Below are positions 1-5,213 of a stretch of 9,933 nt of DNA, piece after piece (position 1 is the first letter of the stretch; each line of letters begins with the position of its first letter). A program made the translations under genes and the position numbers. The notes beneath the pieces were generated by a model, which was not told the origin of the DNA, made no database searches, and was given only the letters and a program-made list of their open reading frames with translations. This DNA is from Candidatus Nanohaloarchaea archaeon (lineage in GTDB: Archaea; EX4484-52; GLR71). The stretch is from contig DAOVHT010000038.1 of the NCBI GenBank assembly GCA_030671745.1, positions 1 through 9,933 on the forward strand, written 5' to 3'.

Positions 1-270
1 AAAAAGGCTGAAGCTGCTGAAGAACCAAAAACTGAAGAAAAGAAAGAAGAAGCACCGGTAGCTGAAGAGAAAAAGGCTGAGACTGCTGAAGAACCGAAGA
101 CTGAAGAAAAGAAAGAAGAAGCTCCGGTAGCTGAAGAGAAAAAGGCTGAAGCTGCTGAAAAACCGAAGACTGAAGAAAAGAAAGAAAAAGCTCCGGTAGC
201 TGAAGAGAAAAAAGCTGAGACTGCTAAAGAACCGAAGAAGGAAGAAAAAGCAGAAGCAAAGAAAGAATAA
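1..270 (+). CDS. C-terminal tail of an upstream gene, probably ribosomal protein S24e (partial)
   Basis: Frame 1 is open from the window edge to a TAA at 268-270, giving 89 residues with no start inside the window. Every visible residue belongs to a low-complexity tail of Lys, Glu, Ala, Pro, Thr and Val, so no catalytic or folded domain can be read here. The tail is about three and a half copies of a 23-residue unit (AEEPKTEEKKEEAPVAEE plus a KKAE(A/T) lead) ending in a Lys/Glu-rich stretch. The next gene, 12 nt downstream on the same strand, is rps27ae. In most archaea the gene directly before rps27ae is rps24e, so I infer an S24e with a long charged disordered extension; S24e normally lacks such a tail. 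Another tailed protein cannot be excluded, because the body of the gene lies outside the window. The coding call is firm; the identity rests on synteny alone. Confidence 0.6.
   Translation, partial: KKAEAAEEPKTEEKKEEAPVAEEKKAETAEEPKTEEKKEEAPVAEEKKAEAAEKPKTEEKKEKAPVAEEKKAETAKEPKKEEKAEAKKE
1..270 (+). repeat. 69-bp in-frame tandem repeat, about 3.9 copies
   Basis: Units begin at 1, 70, 139 and 208, each starting AAAAA(G/A)GCTGA. The first three are full 69-bp copies (23 codons) and the fourth runs into the stop codon. Copies differ at a few, mostly synonymous, sites. Units 1 and 3 share GAAGCT after the lead, while units 2 and 4 share GAGACT, so there is a higher-order 138-bp period. This suggests that a pair of units was duplicated as a block. 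The array is coding throughout and has no spacers. Confidence 0.95.
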
Positions 271-271
271 T

Positions 272-277
272 GGTGAT
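272..277 (+). promoter_or_regulatory. Shine-Dalgarno site of rps27ae
   Basis: GGTGAT lies 5 nt before the ATG at 283, in the 12-nt gap after the preceding stop. It matches the complement of the usual archaeal 16S 3' end (AUCACCUCC) and supports co-transcription with the upstream gene. Confidence 0.8.
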
Positions 278-282
278 ATCTG

Positions 283-477
283 ATGGCAAAAAAGACACTT
301 AAAGAAGGAAGGAAGAAACATTTTAACGTCCAGGCAGGAAAACTTTACGAGATAAAGGATGGAAAACTAATTAAAAAGAACAAGAACTGTCCACGATGTA
401 AAAAGACAATGGCAAACGCAAAAGGCAGAGAATTCTGCGGCGGATGCGGTTACACAATTTCTGCAAAGAAAGAGTAA
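283..477 (+). CDS. rps27ae: 30S ribosomal protein S27ae
   Basis: This 64-residue protein is a small-subunit ribosomal protein of the archaeal/eukaryotic S27a family, which binds zinc in the 30S head region. It is very basic at the N terminus (MAKKTLKEGRKKHF) and carries a C4 zinc ribbon: CPRC at residues 36-39 and CGGC at 52-55, twelve residues apart. The GREFCGGCGYT block is typical of the family. Length fits archaeal homologues, which lack the ubiquitin fusion seen in eukaryotes. The ATG is supported by a GGTGAT site 5 nt upstream. It lies 12 nt behind the tailed gene, probably in one operon. A T-rich tract follows the stop. Confidence 0.95.
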   Translation: MAKKTLKEGRKKHFNVQAGKLYEIKDGKLIKKNKNCPRCKKTMANAKGREFCGGCGYTISAKKE

Positions 478-480
478 AAA

Positions 481-510
481 TTCTTTCTTTTATTTTTTAT
501 TAATTTTTCT
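481..510 (+). terminator. T-rich terminator after rps27ae
   Basis: Just after the rps27ae stop the + strand is almost pure T/C with a few A, including a T6 run (493-498) and a T5 run (504-508). Archaeal RNA polymerase terminates on such T tracts without needing a hairpin, and none is obvious here. The tract sits in the 39-nt gap between the convergent rps27ae and rlmH. Confidence 0.6.
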
Positions 511-516
511 TAACAC

Positions 517-957
517 TTATTTATGATAGTTTCTACCTTTAATTATAGAGAACCCGCGATACACCTGCTCAAGCAGCATGATTCGCGCAAGCTGATGATT
601 GAAAGTCATAGGTGAAAAAGATATCAATTTATCAGCACGTTTTTTTACCTTATCCCCAAGACCATAAGCCCCACCGATAACAAAAACAATATCATCATGC
701 ATCTTTAGTTCATCTGAAAACTTAAATGAATCCATACTACCCCCTAAGACATCAAGAGCATATACTTTCTGCCCATCTTTGATCCTATCAAGAATCTTAA
801 TCGCTTCTTTCTCAATTATCTGCGCAGACGTCCGAGACTTATCCTCTTTGAGCTCAACAAGTTCAAATCGCGAAAAACGTTTTATCCTCTGGATGAAATC
901 AGTTTCATATTCTTTAAGCGCAGGATTATTCTTGCCGACAGCAATGATTCTTATCAT
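517..957 (-). CDS. rlmH: 23S rRNA (pseudouridine-N3)-methyltransferase RlmH
   Basis: RlmH is a SPOUT-class enzyme that uses S-adenosylmethionine to methylate N3 of a pseudouridine in helix 69 of 23S rRNA (position 1915 in E. coli), acting on the assembled ribosome in the cytoplasm. The 146-residue length is close to bacterial RlmH (about 155). The glycine-rich knot FVIGGAYGLG is at residues 92-101. The C-terminal signature is complete: MTFNHQLARIMLLEQVYRGF at about 117-136 with the conserved His 121, then a terminal RNYHK that matches the usual ..YHK/R ending. The family is mainly bacterial but is known in some archaea. The ATG has no Shine-Dalgarno site, but a TATA-like box lies about 26 bp upstream, so the mRNA is probably leaderless. 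It is convergent with rps27ae. Confidence 0.93.
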   Translation of the reverse strand: MIRIIAVGKNNPALKEYETDFIQRIKRFSRFELVELKEDKSRTSAQIIEKEAIKILDRIKDGQKVYALDVLGGSMDSFKFSDELKMHDDIVFVIGGAYGLGDKVKKRADKLISFSPMTFNHQLARIMLLEQVYRGFSIIKGRNYHK

Positions 958-979
958 GATAGCAATTTATGCACAAAAC

Positions 980-987
980 TATAAAAA
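980..987 (-). promoter_or_regulatory. TATA-like box of rlmH
   Basis: On the - strand this reads TTTTTATA, centred about 26 bp before the rlmH ATG at 957. That spacing puts the transcription start at or very near the start codon. No ribosome binding site is visible, consistent with a leaderless mRNA. Confidence 0.5.
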
Positions 988-1039
988 CAAGCATTTTATC
1001 ACCCATAAAGATTAAAATAACAAAAAACAATAATATTTT

Positions 1040-1456
1040 ATGAGCGATGTTTATTCAGAATTAAGCGATGACATGAGAAAGATTGCAGAAAAATATAATC
1101 AGACCTCAGACCTAGATAAAATAATCCAAAATTTACCAAAACTGACAATAGGTAAAAAACATCACAACTGGGCAGACATAATAATTCATCACCTAAATAA
1201 AAACGGATATGATACAACAGATAACATAAATGGGACCTCAGGACAATTCAGCATATATTTCACAAAACAAGAACCTAGACGATCGTTACAATTATTAAGA
1301 AAACAAGAACAAGCGCCAAGTCCAAATCATGAGATACATATAGGATACGACCCCACAAACAATCCATTAAGTGAAGTTGCAATATCTTTAGACGGAAAAT
1401 ATTTAAACCCTGAAGAAGTTAACGCACTAATTCTCAATATAATAAAAGAAGAATAA
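1040..1456 (+). CDS. Unrecognised 138-residue protein
   Basis: I do not recognise this protein. It has 138 residues, no signal peptide, no membrane segment and no cysteine. The N-terminal 50 residues are helix-like (YSELSDDMRKIAEKYN, then LDKIIQNLPKL, then WADIIIHHLNKNGY). The middle alternates strand-like stretches (GQFSIYF at 69-75, HEIHIGYD at 97-104, SEVAISLDGKYL at 111-122) with a basic Arg/Gln-rich linker at 80-92. It ends with a helix, NPEEVNALILNIIKEE. This suggests a small soluble alpha/beta domain. The gene is AT-rich and rich in Lys, Asn and Ile. The ATG has no Shine-Dalgarno site; a weak A/T-rich TATA-like element at about 1011-1020 sits near -25, so a leaderless mRNA is possible. 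It is divergent from rlmH and ends 2 nt before the 3' end of the convergent tRNA-Pro. The ordered composition and the clean fit between promoter gap and tRNA argue that it is a real gene. Confidence 0.7.
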   Translation: MSDVYSELSDDMRKIAEKYNQTSDLDKIIQNLPKLTIGKKHHNWADIIIHHLNKNGYDTTDNINGTSGQFSIYFTKQEPRRSLQLLRKQEQAPSPNHEIHIGYDPTNNPLSEVAISLDGKYLNPEEVNALILNIIKEE

Positions 1457-1458
1457 AA
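1434..1458 (-). terminator. T-rich terminator of tRNA-Pro, inside the neighbouring gene
   Basis: Reading on from the tRNA 3' end on the - strand, the sequence is TTTTATTCTTCTTTTATTAT and continues T/A-rich. This is a plausible archaeal T-tract terminator. It coincides with the last codons (IIKEE) of the convergent 138-residue protein, so the same bases serve as coding sequence and terminator. Confidence 0.5.
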
Positions 1459-1532
1459 TGGGACTGCCCGGATTTGAACCGGGGTCATAAGCTCCCAAAG
1501 CTCACAGGATGACCAAGCTACCCTACAGTCCC
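1459..1532 (-). tRNA. tRNA-Pro (anticodon TGG)
   Basis: On the - strand a full 74-nt cloverleaf folds. The acceptor stem is GGGACTG pairing with CAGTCCC, with discriminator A at 1459. The D arm is GGGT/TCCT with the U13-U22 mismatch typical of archaeal tRNA-Pro. The anticodon stem is TGAGC/GCTTA with loop TTTGGGA, giving anticodon TGG (UGG), which reads CCN proline codons by wobble. The T arm is CCCGG-TTCAAAT-CCGGG. There is no intron and no encoded CCA: TTTT follows the discriminator directly, so CCA must be added enzymatically. The 3' end lies 2 nt from the stop of the convergent + strand gene. Confidence 0.95.
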
Positions 1533-1564
1533 ACATATCAGATTTTATCATTTAATAAAAAAAC

Positions 1565-1574
1565 TTTATATATC
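1565..1574 (-). promoter_or_regulatory. TATA box of tRNA-Pro
   Basis: The - strand reads GATATATAAA here, a strong archaeal TATA match, about 38 bp upstream of the tRNA 5' end at 1532. This allows a transcription start near 1543 and a 5' leader of about 10 nt, to be removed by RNase P. The same A/T block read on the + strand (TTTATATA) is too far from iscS to be its main promoter. Confidence 0.6.
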
Positions 1575-1611
1575 TTGGCAAAAGATGATAATTAAAACAA
1601 CCAAAACAAAA

Positions 1612-1620
1612 CATTTATAA
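1612..1620 (+). promoter_or_regulatory. TATA-like box of the iscS-iscU operon
   Basis: CATTTATAA is centred about 27 bp before the ATG at 1644, so transcription would begin at or next to that ATG. No Shine-Dalgarno site precedes the ATG. A leaderless mRNA is the simplest reading and supports 1644 over the upstream GTG at 1629. Confidence 0.55.
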
Positions 1621-1643
1621 CAATAACAGTGTTATATATCCCC

Positions 1644-2816
1644 ATGACAGATAAAAAAACAATATATTTAGACAACAGTGCAACCACACAGGTACACCCC
1701 GAAATAAAAGACACAATCCTCCCTTATTTAGAAGACCTGTACGGCAACCCATCAAGCATACACGCAAAAGGTCAAGAAGTTAAAAAAACAATAGACAACG
1801 CACGAAAACAGGTCGCAGACCTGATAGGCGCAAAAGAAACAGAAATCATATTCACAGGCTCAGGGACAGAAGCGAACAACCTAGCACTTAAAGGCATAGC
1901 CTCAAAAAACAAGAATAAAGGCAACCACATAATCACAACAAGAATCGAGCACAAATCAATACTGAACAGCGCGAGATGGCTTGAGACAGAAGGATTCAAA
2001 GTTACATACTTGAACGTTGACGAGAACGGCACGGTTGACATCAATCAACTAAAAGAAGAGATAAGACCCGAAACCATCCTTGTATCTGTAATGTTCGCAA
2101 ACAACGAGATGGGAACGATACAGCCGATAAAAGAGATTGGCGAATTCCTGAAAGGCAAAGGCATCTATTTCCATACGGATGCAGTACAGGCCGCAGGAAA
2201 GATAAAAATAAACCTGAAAGAACTGAACATCGACCTCCTGACCCTAAGTGGCCACAAGATACACGGCCCGAAAGGAATAGGTGCACTCTACATAAGAAAG
2301 GGCACAGAGATTGACCCGATGATCCACGGCGGTGGCCAGGAAAAAAACATCCGGTCAGGAACAGAGAATGTCCCGGGAATCGTAGGTCTAGGAAAAGCTG
2401 CAGAGATTGCAAATAAAAATCTTGAAAGTAACATAGAACACCTAACCAACCTAGGAAAAAAGCTTGAGAAAGGAATTTTCAAAGAGATACCCGACCTAAT
2501 CCTGAACGGTCACCCAGATAACCGAATACCTGGAAACGTAAACATCTCATTCAAATACGTAGAAGGAGAAAGCATCATGCTCATGCTGGACTGTGAAGGC
2601 ATCTGCGTCTCGACCGGATCCGCCTGCACATCAAAAAGCCTGAAGCCATCCTATGTCCTTGATGCCATGGGTAAAGAGATTGTCTTCATGCACGGCTCGA
2701 TAAGATTCTCGATAGGCACATTCAACACAGAAGAAGAGATAGACACAGTGATAAAGACACTTCCGACAATTATAAAAAAACTGAGAGCCTTAAGTCCTAT
2801 ATATAATAAAGATTAA
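1644..2816 (+). CDS. iscS: Cysteine desulfurase IscS/NifS
   Basis: This PLP enzyme removes sulfur from L-cysteine as a protein-bound persulfide and passes it on for Fe-S cluster assembly, and possibly tRNA thiolation, in the cytoplasm. From the ATG at 1644 it has 390 residues, usual for class I desulfurases. It begins with the family pattern IYLDNSATTQVHPEI and has TGSGTEANNLAL (PLP phosphate region), HTDAVQAAGK, the PLP lysine in LSGHKIHGPKG (Lys 205), and GGGQEKNIRSGTENV. The catalytic Cys 328 lies in STGSACTSKSLKPSYVL, the long-loop arrangement of class I IscS/NifS rather than SufS. A GTG at 1629 would add five residues, but the TATA spacing favours 1644. iscU follows 34 nt later on the same strand, so this is a two-gene Fe-S operon. 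The group is shared by NifS and IscS, so the name reflects the neighbour rather than nitrogen fixation. Confidence 0.93.
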   Translation: MTDKKTIYLDNSATTQVHPEIKDTILPYLEDLYGNPSSIHAKGQEVKKTIDNARKQVADLIGAKETEIIFTGSGTEANNLALKGIASKNKNKGNHIITTRIEHKSILNSARWLETEGFKVTYLNVDENGTVDINQLKEEIRPETILVSVMFANNEMGTIQPIKEIGEFLKGKGIYFHTDAVQAAGKIKINLKELNIDLLTLSGHKIHGPKGIGALYIRKGTEIDPMIHGGGQEKNIRSGTENVPGIVGLGKAAEIANKNLESNIEHLTNLGKKLEKGIFKEIPDLILNGHPDNRIPGNVNISFKYVEGESIMLMLDCEGICVSTGSACTSKSLKPSYVLDAMGKEIVFMHGSIRFSIGTFNTEEEIDTVIKTLPTIIKKLRALSPIYNKD

Positions 2817-2841
2817 AAAATAAATAATAAAAGACAGAGAT

Positions 2842-2846
2842 GTGAT
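2842..2846 (+). promoter_or_regulatory. Shine-Dalgarno site of iscU
   Basis: GTGAT lies 4 nt before the ATG at 2851 and pairs with the archaeal anti-Shine-Dalgarno sequence. It includes the GTG that would otherwise be an alternative start at 2842, which helps decide in favour of the ATG. Confidence 0.6.
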
Positions 2847-2850
2847 ATTT

Positions 2851-3222
2851 ATGTATTCAGAAAAAGTCATGGAAAATTTCAAGCACCCAAAGAACCAAGG
2901 TGAAATTAAAGACGCAGACGGTATTGGCGAAGTAGGAAACCCAGTCTGCGGTGACATAATGAAGATCACGATCAAAGTCAAAGACGACAAAATTGAAGAC
3001 ATAAAATTCAAGACATTCGGTTGCGCAGCAGCGATAGCCACATCATCAATGATTACAGAGCTTGCCAAAGGAAAGACCCTTGAAGAGGCAAAGAACATAA
3101 CAAGGAAGGATGTATCCGATTCACTTGACGGTCTGCCACCGATAAAGGAACACTGCTCGAATCTGGCATCAGAAGGCCTGAACAAAGCAATTGACGATTA
3201 TAAGATGAAAAAGAAAGAATAG
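2851..3222 (+). CDS. iscU: Fe-S cluster scaffold protein IscU
   Basis: IscU/NifU-N is the scaffold on which [2Fe-2S] clusters are built from sulfur delivered by IscS, then handed to apoproteins. Starting at the ATG at 2851 it has 123 residues and opens with MYSEKVMENFKHPKNQG, the family's usual N terminus. All ligands are present: Cys 33 in GNPVCGD with the adjacent Asp 35, Cys 58 in KTFGCAAAIATSS, and His 101-Cys 102 in IKEHCSNLA. It lacks the NifU ferredoxin-like and NFU domains, so it is the stand-alone IscU type. The LPPIKEHC stretch replaces the LPPVK motif recognised by the HscA chaperone in bacteria, and no hscA or hscB is nearby. The gene is 34 nt behind iscS. Its stop is only 4 nt from the stop of the convergent DNA glycosylase. 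Confidence 0.93.
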   Translation: MYSEKVMENFKHPKNQGEIKDADGIGEVGNPVCGDIMKITIKVKDDKIEDIKFKTFGCAAAIATSSMITELAKGKTLEEAKNITRKDVSDSLDGLPPIKEHCSNLASEGLNKAIDDYKMKKKE

Positions 3223-3226
3223 ATTC

Positions 3227-4033
3227 TCAGACATCATTCAAGAACTTCTGCAGATAGACCTCGCAAAGCCCTTTATACTTGCCCCAATGATTCTTTGCAA
3301 ATTGACGAATATCTTTCTCAGTTAATAAATCAGAACCATAGTCATCCCTGATTATCTTCTTGATAAGCGAGTCAACATAAAAAAAGTCATACTGCCGCTT
3401 CTGGAAAAGCATGAAGATATCAATTGAATAAGGCCCGATACCCTTGACAGACGACAACTCATAGGCATCATCAACCTCATCCTTACCAGACATAAATCTG
3501 GCAATATTGACAATGTAATCCGCCCTATACCCGACCCCGCAACCTTTAAGAAGACCGGTATCCGAAAGCACATCACAAGGCTCAGGAAACACCAACCCAG
3601 AACCGTAAGCATCAACTATTTTTGCAACCATCGCCTTATACTGTGCAAAACTGACATTCTGCGAGCAGATTATAGACACGAGCGCCTCAAAATCACTGAA
3701 TGCAGAAAGAAGCCGATTACCCTGAATTTTATCCATAAAACGTAATAGCACCTTGTCCTCCTGACAGATTGAATAAAGGTCTGAAAGTTCATCCATGGTG
3801 CCTAAACAGTATGATATCCGCTCGTAAAGAAAATCAACCTCAGACAAATCCAGCTCAGAGTCATATTTAACAATTAATCTCAGATCCTCCTGAAAAAACG
3901 ACATGGTGACTAACTTACCACCTACCTTGACAGCTCTCTCAGCCTTGTCAGAAAAGAAGAAAAAGAACGGCTTGTGCCTAACTATGTTATCAAGACTGAA
4001 ATCATAAGCCAAAGGAATGACTATCTCACCCAT
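3227..4033 (-). CDS. HhH-GPD DNA glycosylase, AlkA-like
   Basis: The 268-residue protein belongs to the HhH-GPD base-excision repair glycosylases, which flip out and remove damaged bases. Residues 116-150 (EALVSIICSQNVSFAQYKAMVAKIV) are the typical first helices of the fold. The helix-hairpin-helix is LSSVKGIGPYSIDIFMLF at about 193-210, and the catalytic Asp is 221 in YVDSLIKKII. The C terminus has WGKYKGLCEVYLQKFL. Where OGG1/Nth enzymes have the Schiff-base lysine after the hairpin, this protein has Tyr-Ser (GIGPYS), as in monofunctional AlkA (GIGRWT). The C-terminal 4Cys Fe-S motif of Nth/MutY is absent. I infer removal of alkylated bases, with no lyase step; the exact substrate is open. 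The N-terminal domain is AlkA/OGG1-like in size and includes a run of five Phe (residues 23-27). The ATG has no Shine-Dalgarno site, but a TATA element lies about 28 bp upstream. Confidence 0.85.
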   Translation of the reverse strand: MGEIVIPLAYDFSLDNIVRHKPFFFFFSDKAERAVKVGGKLVTMSFFQEDLRLIVKYDSELDLSEVDFLYERISYCLGTMDELSDLYSICQEDKVLLRFMDKIQGNRLLSAFSDFEALVSIICSQNVSFAQYKAMVAKIVDAYGSGLVFPEPCDVLSDTGLLKGCGVGYRADYIVNIARFMSGKDEVDDAYELSSVKGIGPYSIDIFMLFQKRQYDFFYVDSLIKKIIRDDYGSDLLTEKDIRQFAKNHWGKYKGLCEVYLQKFLNDV

Positions 4034-4055
4034 AAGGTAAGACTATATGACAACT

Positions 4056-4068
4056 TATTTATAATAAT
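4056..4068. promoter_or_regulatory. Shared, near-palindromic TATA element between divergent genes
   Basis: TTATTTATAATAA is nearly its own reverse complement. On the - strand its centre is about 28 bp from the glycosylase ATG (4033); on the + strand it is about 32 bp from the thioredoxin-CcdA ATG (4094). Neither gene has a clear Shine-Dalgarno site, so both mRNAs are probably leaderless or nearly so. No second TATA candidate of equal quality is visible in the 60-bp gap, which suggests a bidirectional promoter. Confidence 0.5.
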
Positions 4069-4093
4069 CTAGAGAAATAATATAAGATTAAAT

Positions 4094-5206
4094 ATGAAAA
4101 CCGCACACACGATACTATACATACTTCTACTGCTATCGGTAATCACACCAACAGTAAGTGCAGACAGTACAGACATCTGCACAGAGGACCATATAGACAT
4201 CCACTACTTTTACAGCACCGGCTGCGCTCATTGTGCAAATGTCAGACCTTTGATAGACAGACTTGCAGACACGGCAGAATATCCAGATATTGACATCCAC
4301 ATCCACGAAATCCACAATGAAGAAGACTATGAACTTTTCGATACTGCTTGTAGCCAATTTAACATTGCGCAGAAAGGAGTACCATTAGTGATAATAGGCG
4401 ACACATACTACCAAGGCGATACCGAAATCATTGAAAAGCTTGAAAACAGGATACTTGAAAACCGAACCGAAGACAAACGTTGCAAATTATCCTGCGAACA
4501 GATTGATAAGATAACAATAGACGGAAAAGAAAAGCTTGAACTGACCTGGCCCCTGATATTTACAAGCGGTCTGATTGATGGAATAAACCCTTGCGCATTC
4601 GCAGTCCTGATATTTCTGGTAGCCACACTCCTTGCAGTAGGTGACAGGAAAAAGATGCTGAAGATAGGTCTTGTCTACATCATCGCAGTGTATGTAACTT
4701 ATTTCATTGCTGGATTCGGACTCTTATCAATAATTCAGTATGCAGGTATCACAAGAATAATATTCACACTGGCCGCAACAGTGGCTATTATCTTCGGCCT
4801 GATAAACATAAAAGATTACTTTTGGTACGGTAAAGGCATAACCCTGAAGATCCCAGAAGACAAGAAGACAATAATATCAAAATATTCAAAGAAAGCCACG
4901 ATACCTTCAGCCATAGTTCTCGGCTTCCTTGTATCCATGTTTGAACTGCCTTGTACAGGAGGCGTCTATTTCGCAATAATAGGCCTTCTATCAAGCAACA
5001 TGACCCAGATTGCAGCAATACCCTATCTTTTGGTCTACAACCTGGCTTTCATCGCACCATTGATAGTTATCCTTGCACTGGTATACAAAGGCGCAGACCC
5101 GAAGACAATTGATAGATGGCGCCTTGACGAGAGAAGATGGATGAAACTTGCAATGGGAATCTTGATGATTGGACTTGGTGTATTGATGCTTACTGGGTAT
5201 ATTTAA
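4094..5206 (+). CDS. Secreted thioredoxin domain fused to CcdA/DsbD-type membrane domain
   Basis: This 370-residue protein joins two parts of a thiol-disulfide relay. Residues 1-23 are a signal peptide or first anchor (ILYILLLLSVITPTVSA). Residues 33-120 are a thioredoxin-like fold with the active site CAHC (Cys 44, Cys 47) in FYSTGCAHCANVRPLID and a cis-Pro loop KGVPLVIIGD at 94-103. From about 152 there are roughly six membrane helices of the CcdA family: the first carries GLIDGINPCAFAV (Cys 167) and the fourth FELPCTGGVYF (Cys 287), the cysteine pair that carries electrons across the membrane. By analogy with CcdA/DsbD it would take electrons from cytoplasmic thioredoxin and pass them to the external CAHC site, reducing or isomerising disulfides in secreted proteins. 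DsbD has the reverse order, with its thioredoxin domain at the C terminus. A further pair, Cys 130 and Cys 134, lies in the linker. The gene is divergent from the glycosylase and convergent with the permease, 7 nt apart. Confidence 0.87.
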   Translation: MKTAHTILYILLLLSVITPTVSADSTDICTEDHIDIHYFYSTGCAHCANVRPLIDRLADTAEYPDIDIHIHEIHNEEDYELFDTACSQFNIAQKGVPLVIIGDTYYQGDTEIIEKLENRILENRTEDKRCKLSCEQIDKITIDGKEKLELTWPLIFTSGLIDGINPCAFAVLIFLVATLLAVGDRKKMLKIGLVYIIAVYVTYFIAGFGLLSIIQYAGITRIIFTLAATVAIIFGLINIKDYFWYGKGITLKIPEDKKTIISKYSKKATIPSAIVLGFLVSMFELPCTGGVYFAIIGLLSSNMTQIAAIPYLLVYNLAFIAPLIVILALVYKGADPKTIDRWRLDERRWMKLAMGILMIGLGVLMLTGYI

Positions 5207-5213
5207 ATTATTC

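Noticed and set aside
1..270. Tandem repeat that might be a CRISPR or other non-coding array
   Set aside because: The units are directly adjacent with no unique spacers, and all four stay in one open frame that ends in a normal stop followed by a ribosome site.
1459..1532. Reading the anticodon as TTG (Gln)
   Set aside because: This needs an anticodon stem with a mismatch next to the loop. The shifted TGAGC/GCTTA stem pairs fully and gives the U13-U22 feature of tRNA-Pro with anticodon TGG.
1629..1643. GTG start five codons upstream for iscS
   Set aside because: The added residues (LYIP) are not part of the family, and the TATA box spacing places transcription at about 1643, after the GTG.
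2041..2412. Open frame on the - strand inside iscS
   Set aside because: Its Ser/Leu/Arg/Gly-rich composition is what the complement of the iscS codons gives, and iscS is well supported by its motifs.
2842..2850. GTG start three codons upstream for iscU
   Set aside because: The GTG is part of the GTGAT ribosome site of the ATG at 2851, and the family starts at MYSEKVMENF.
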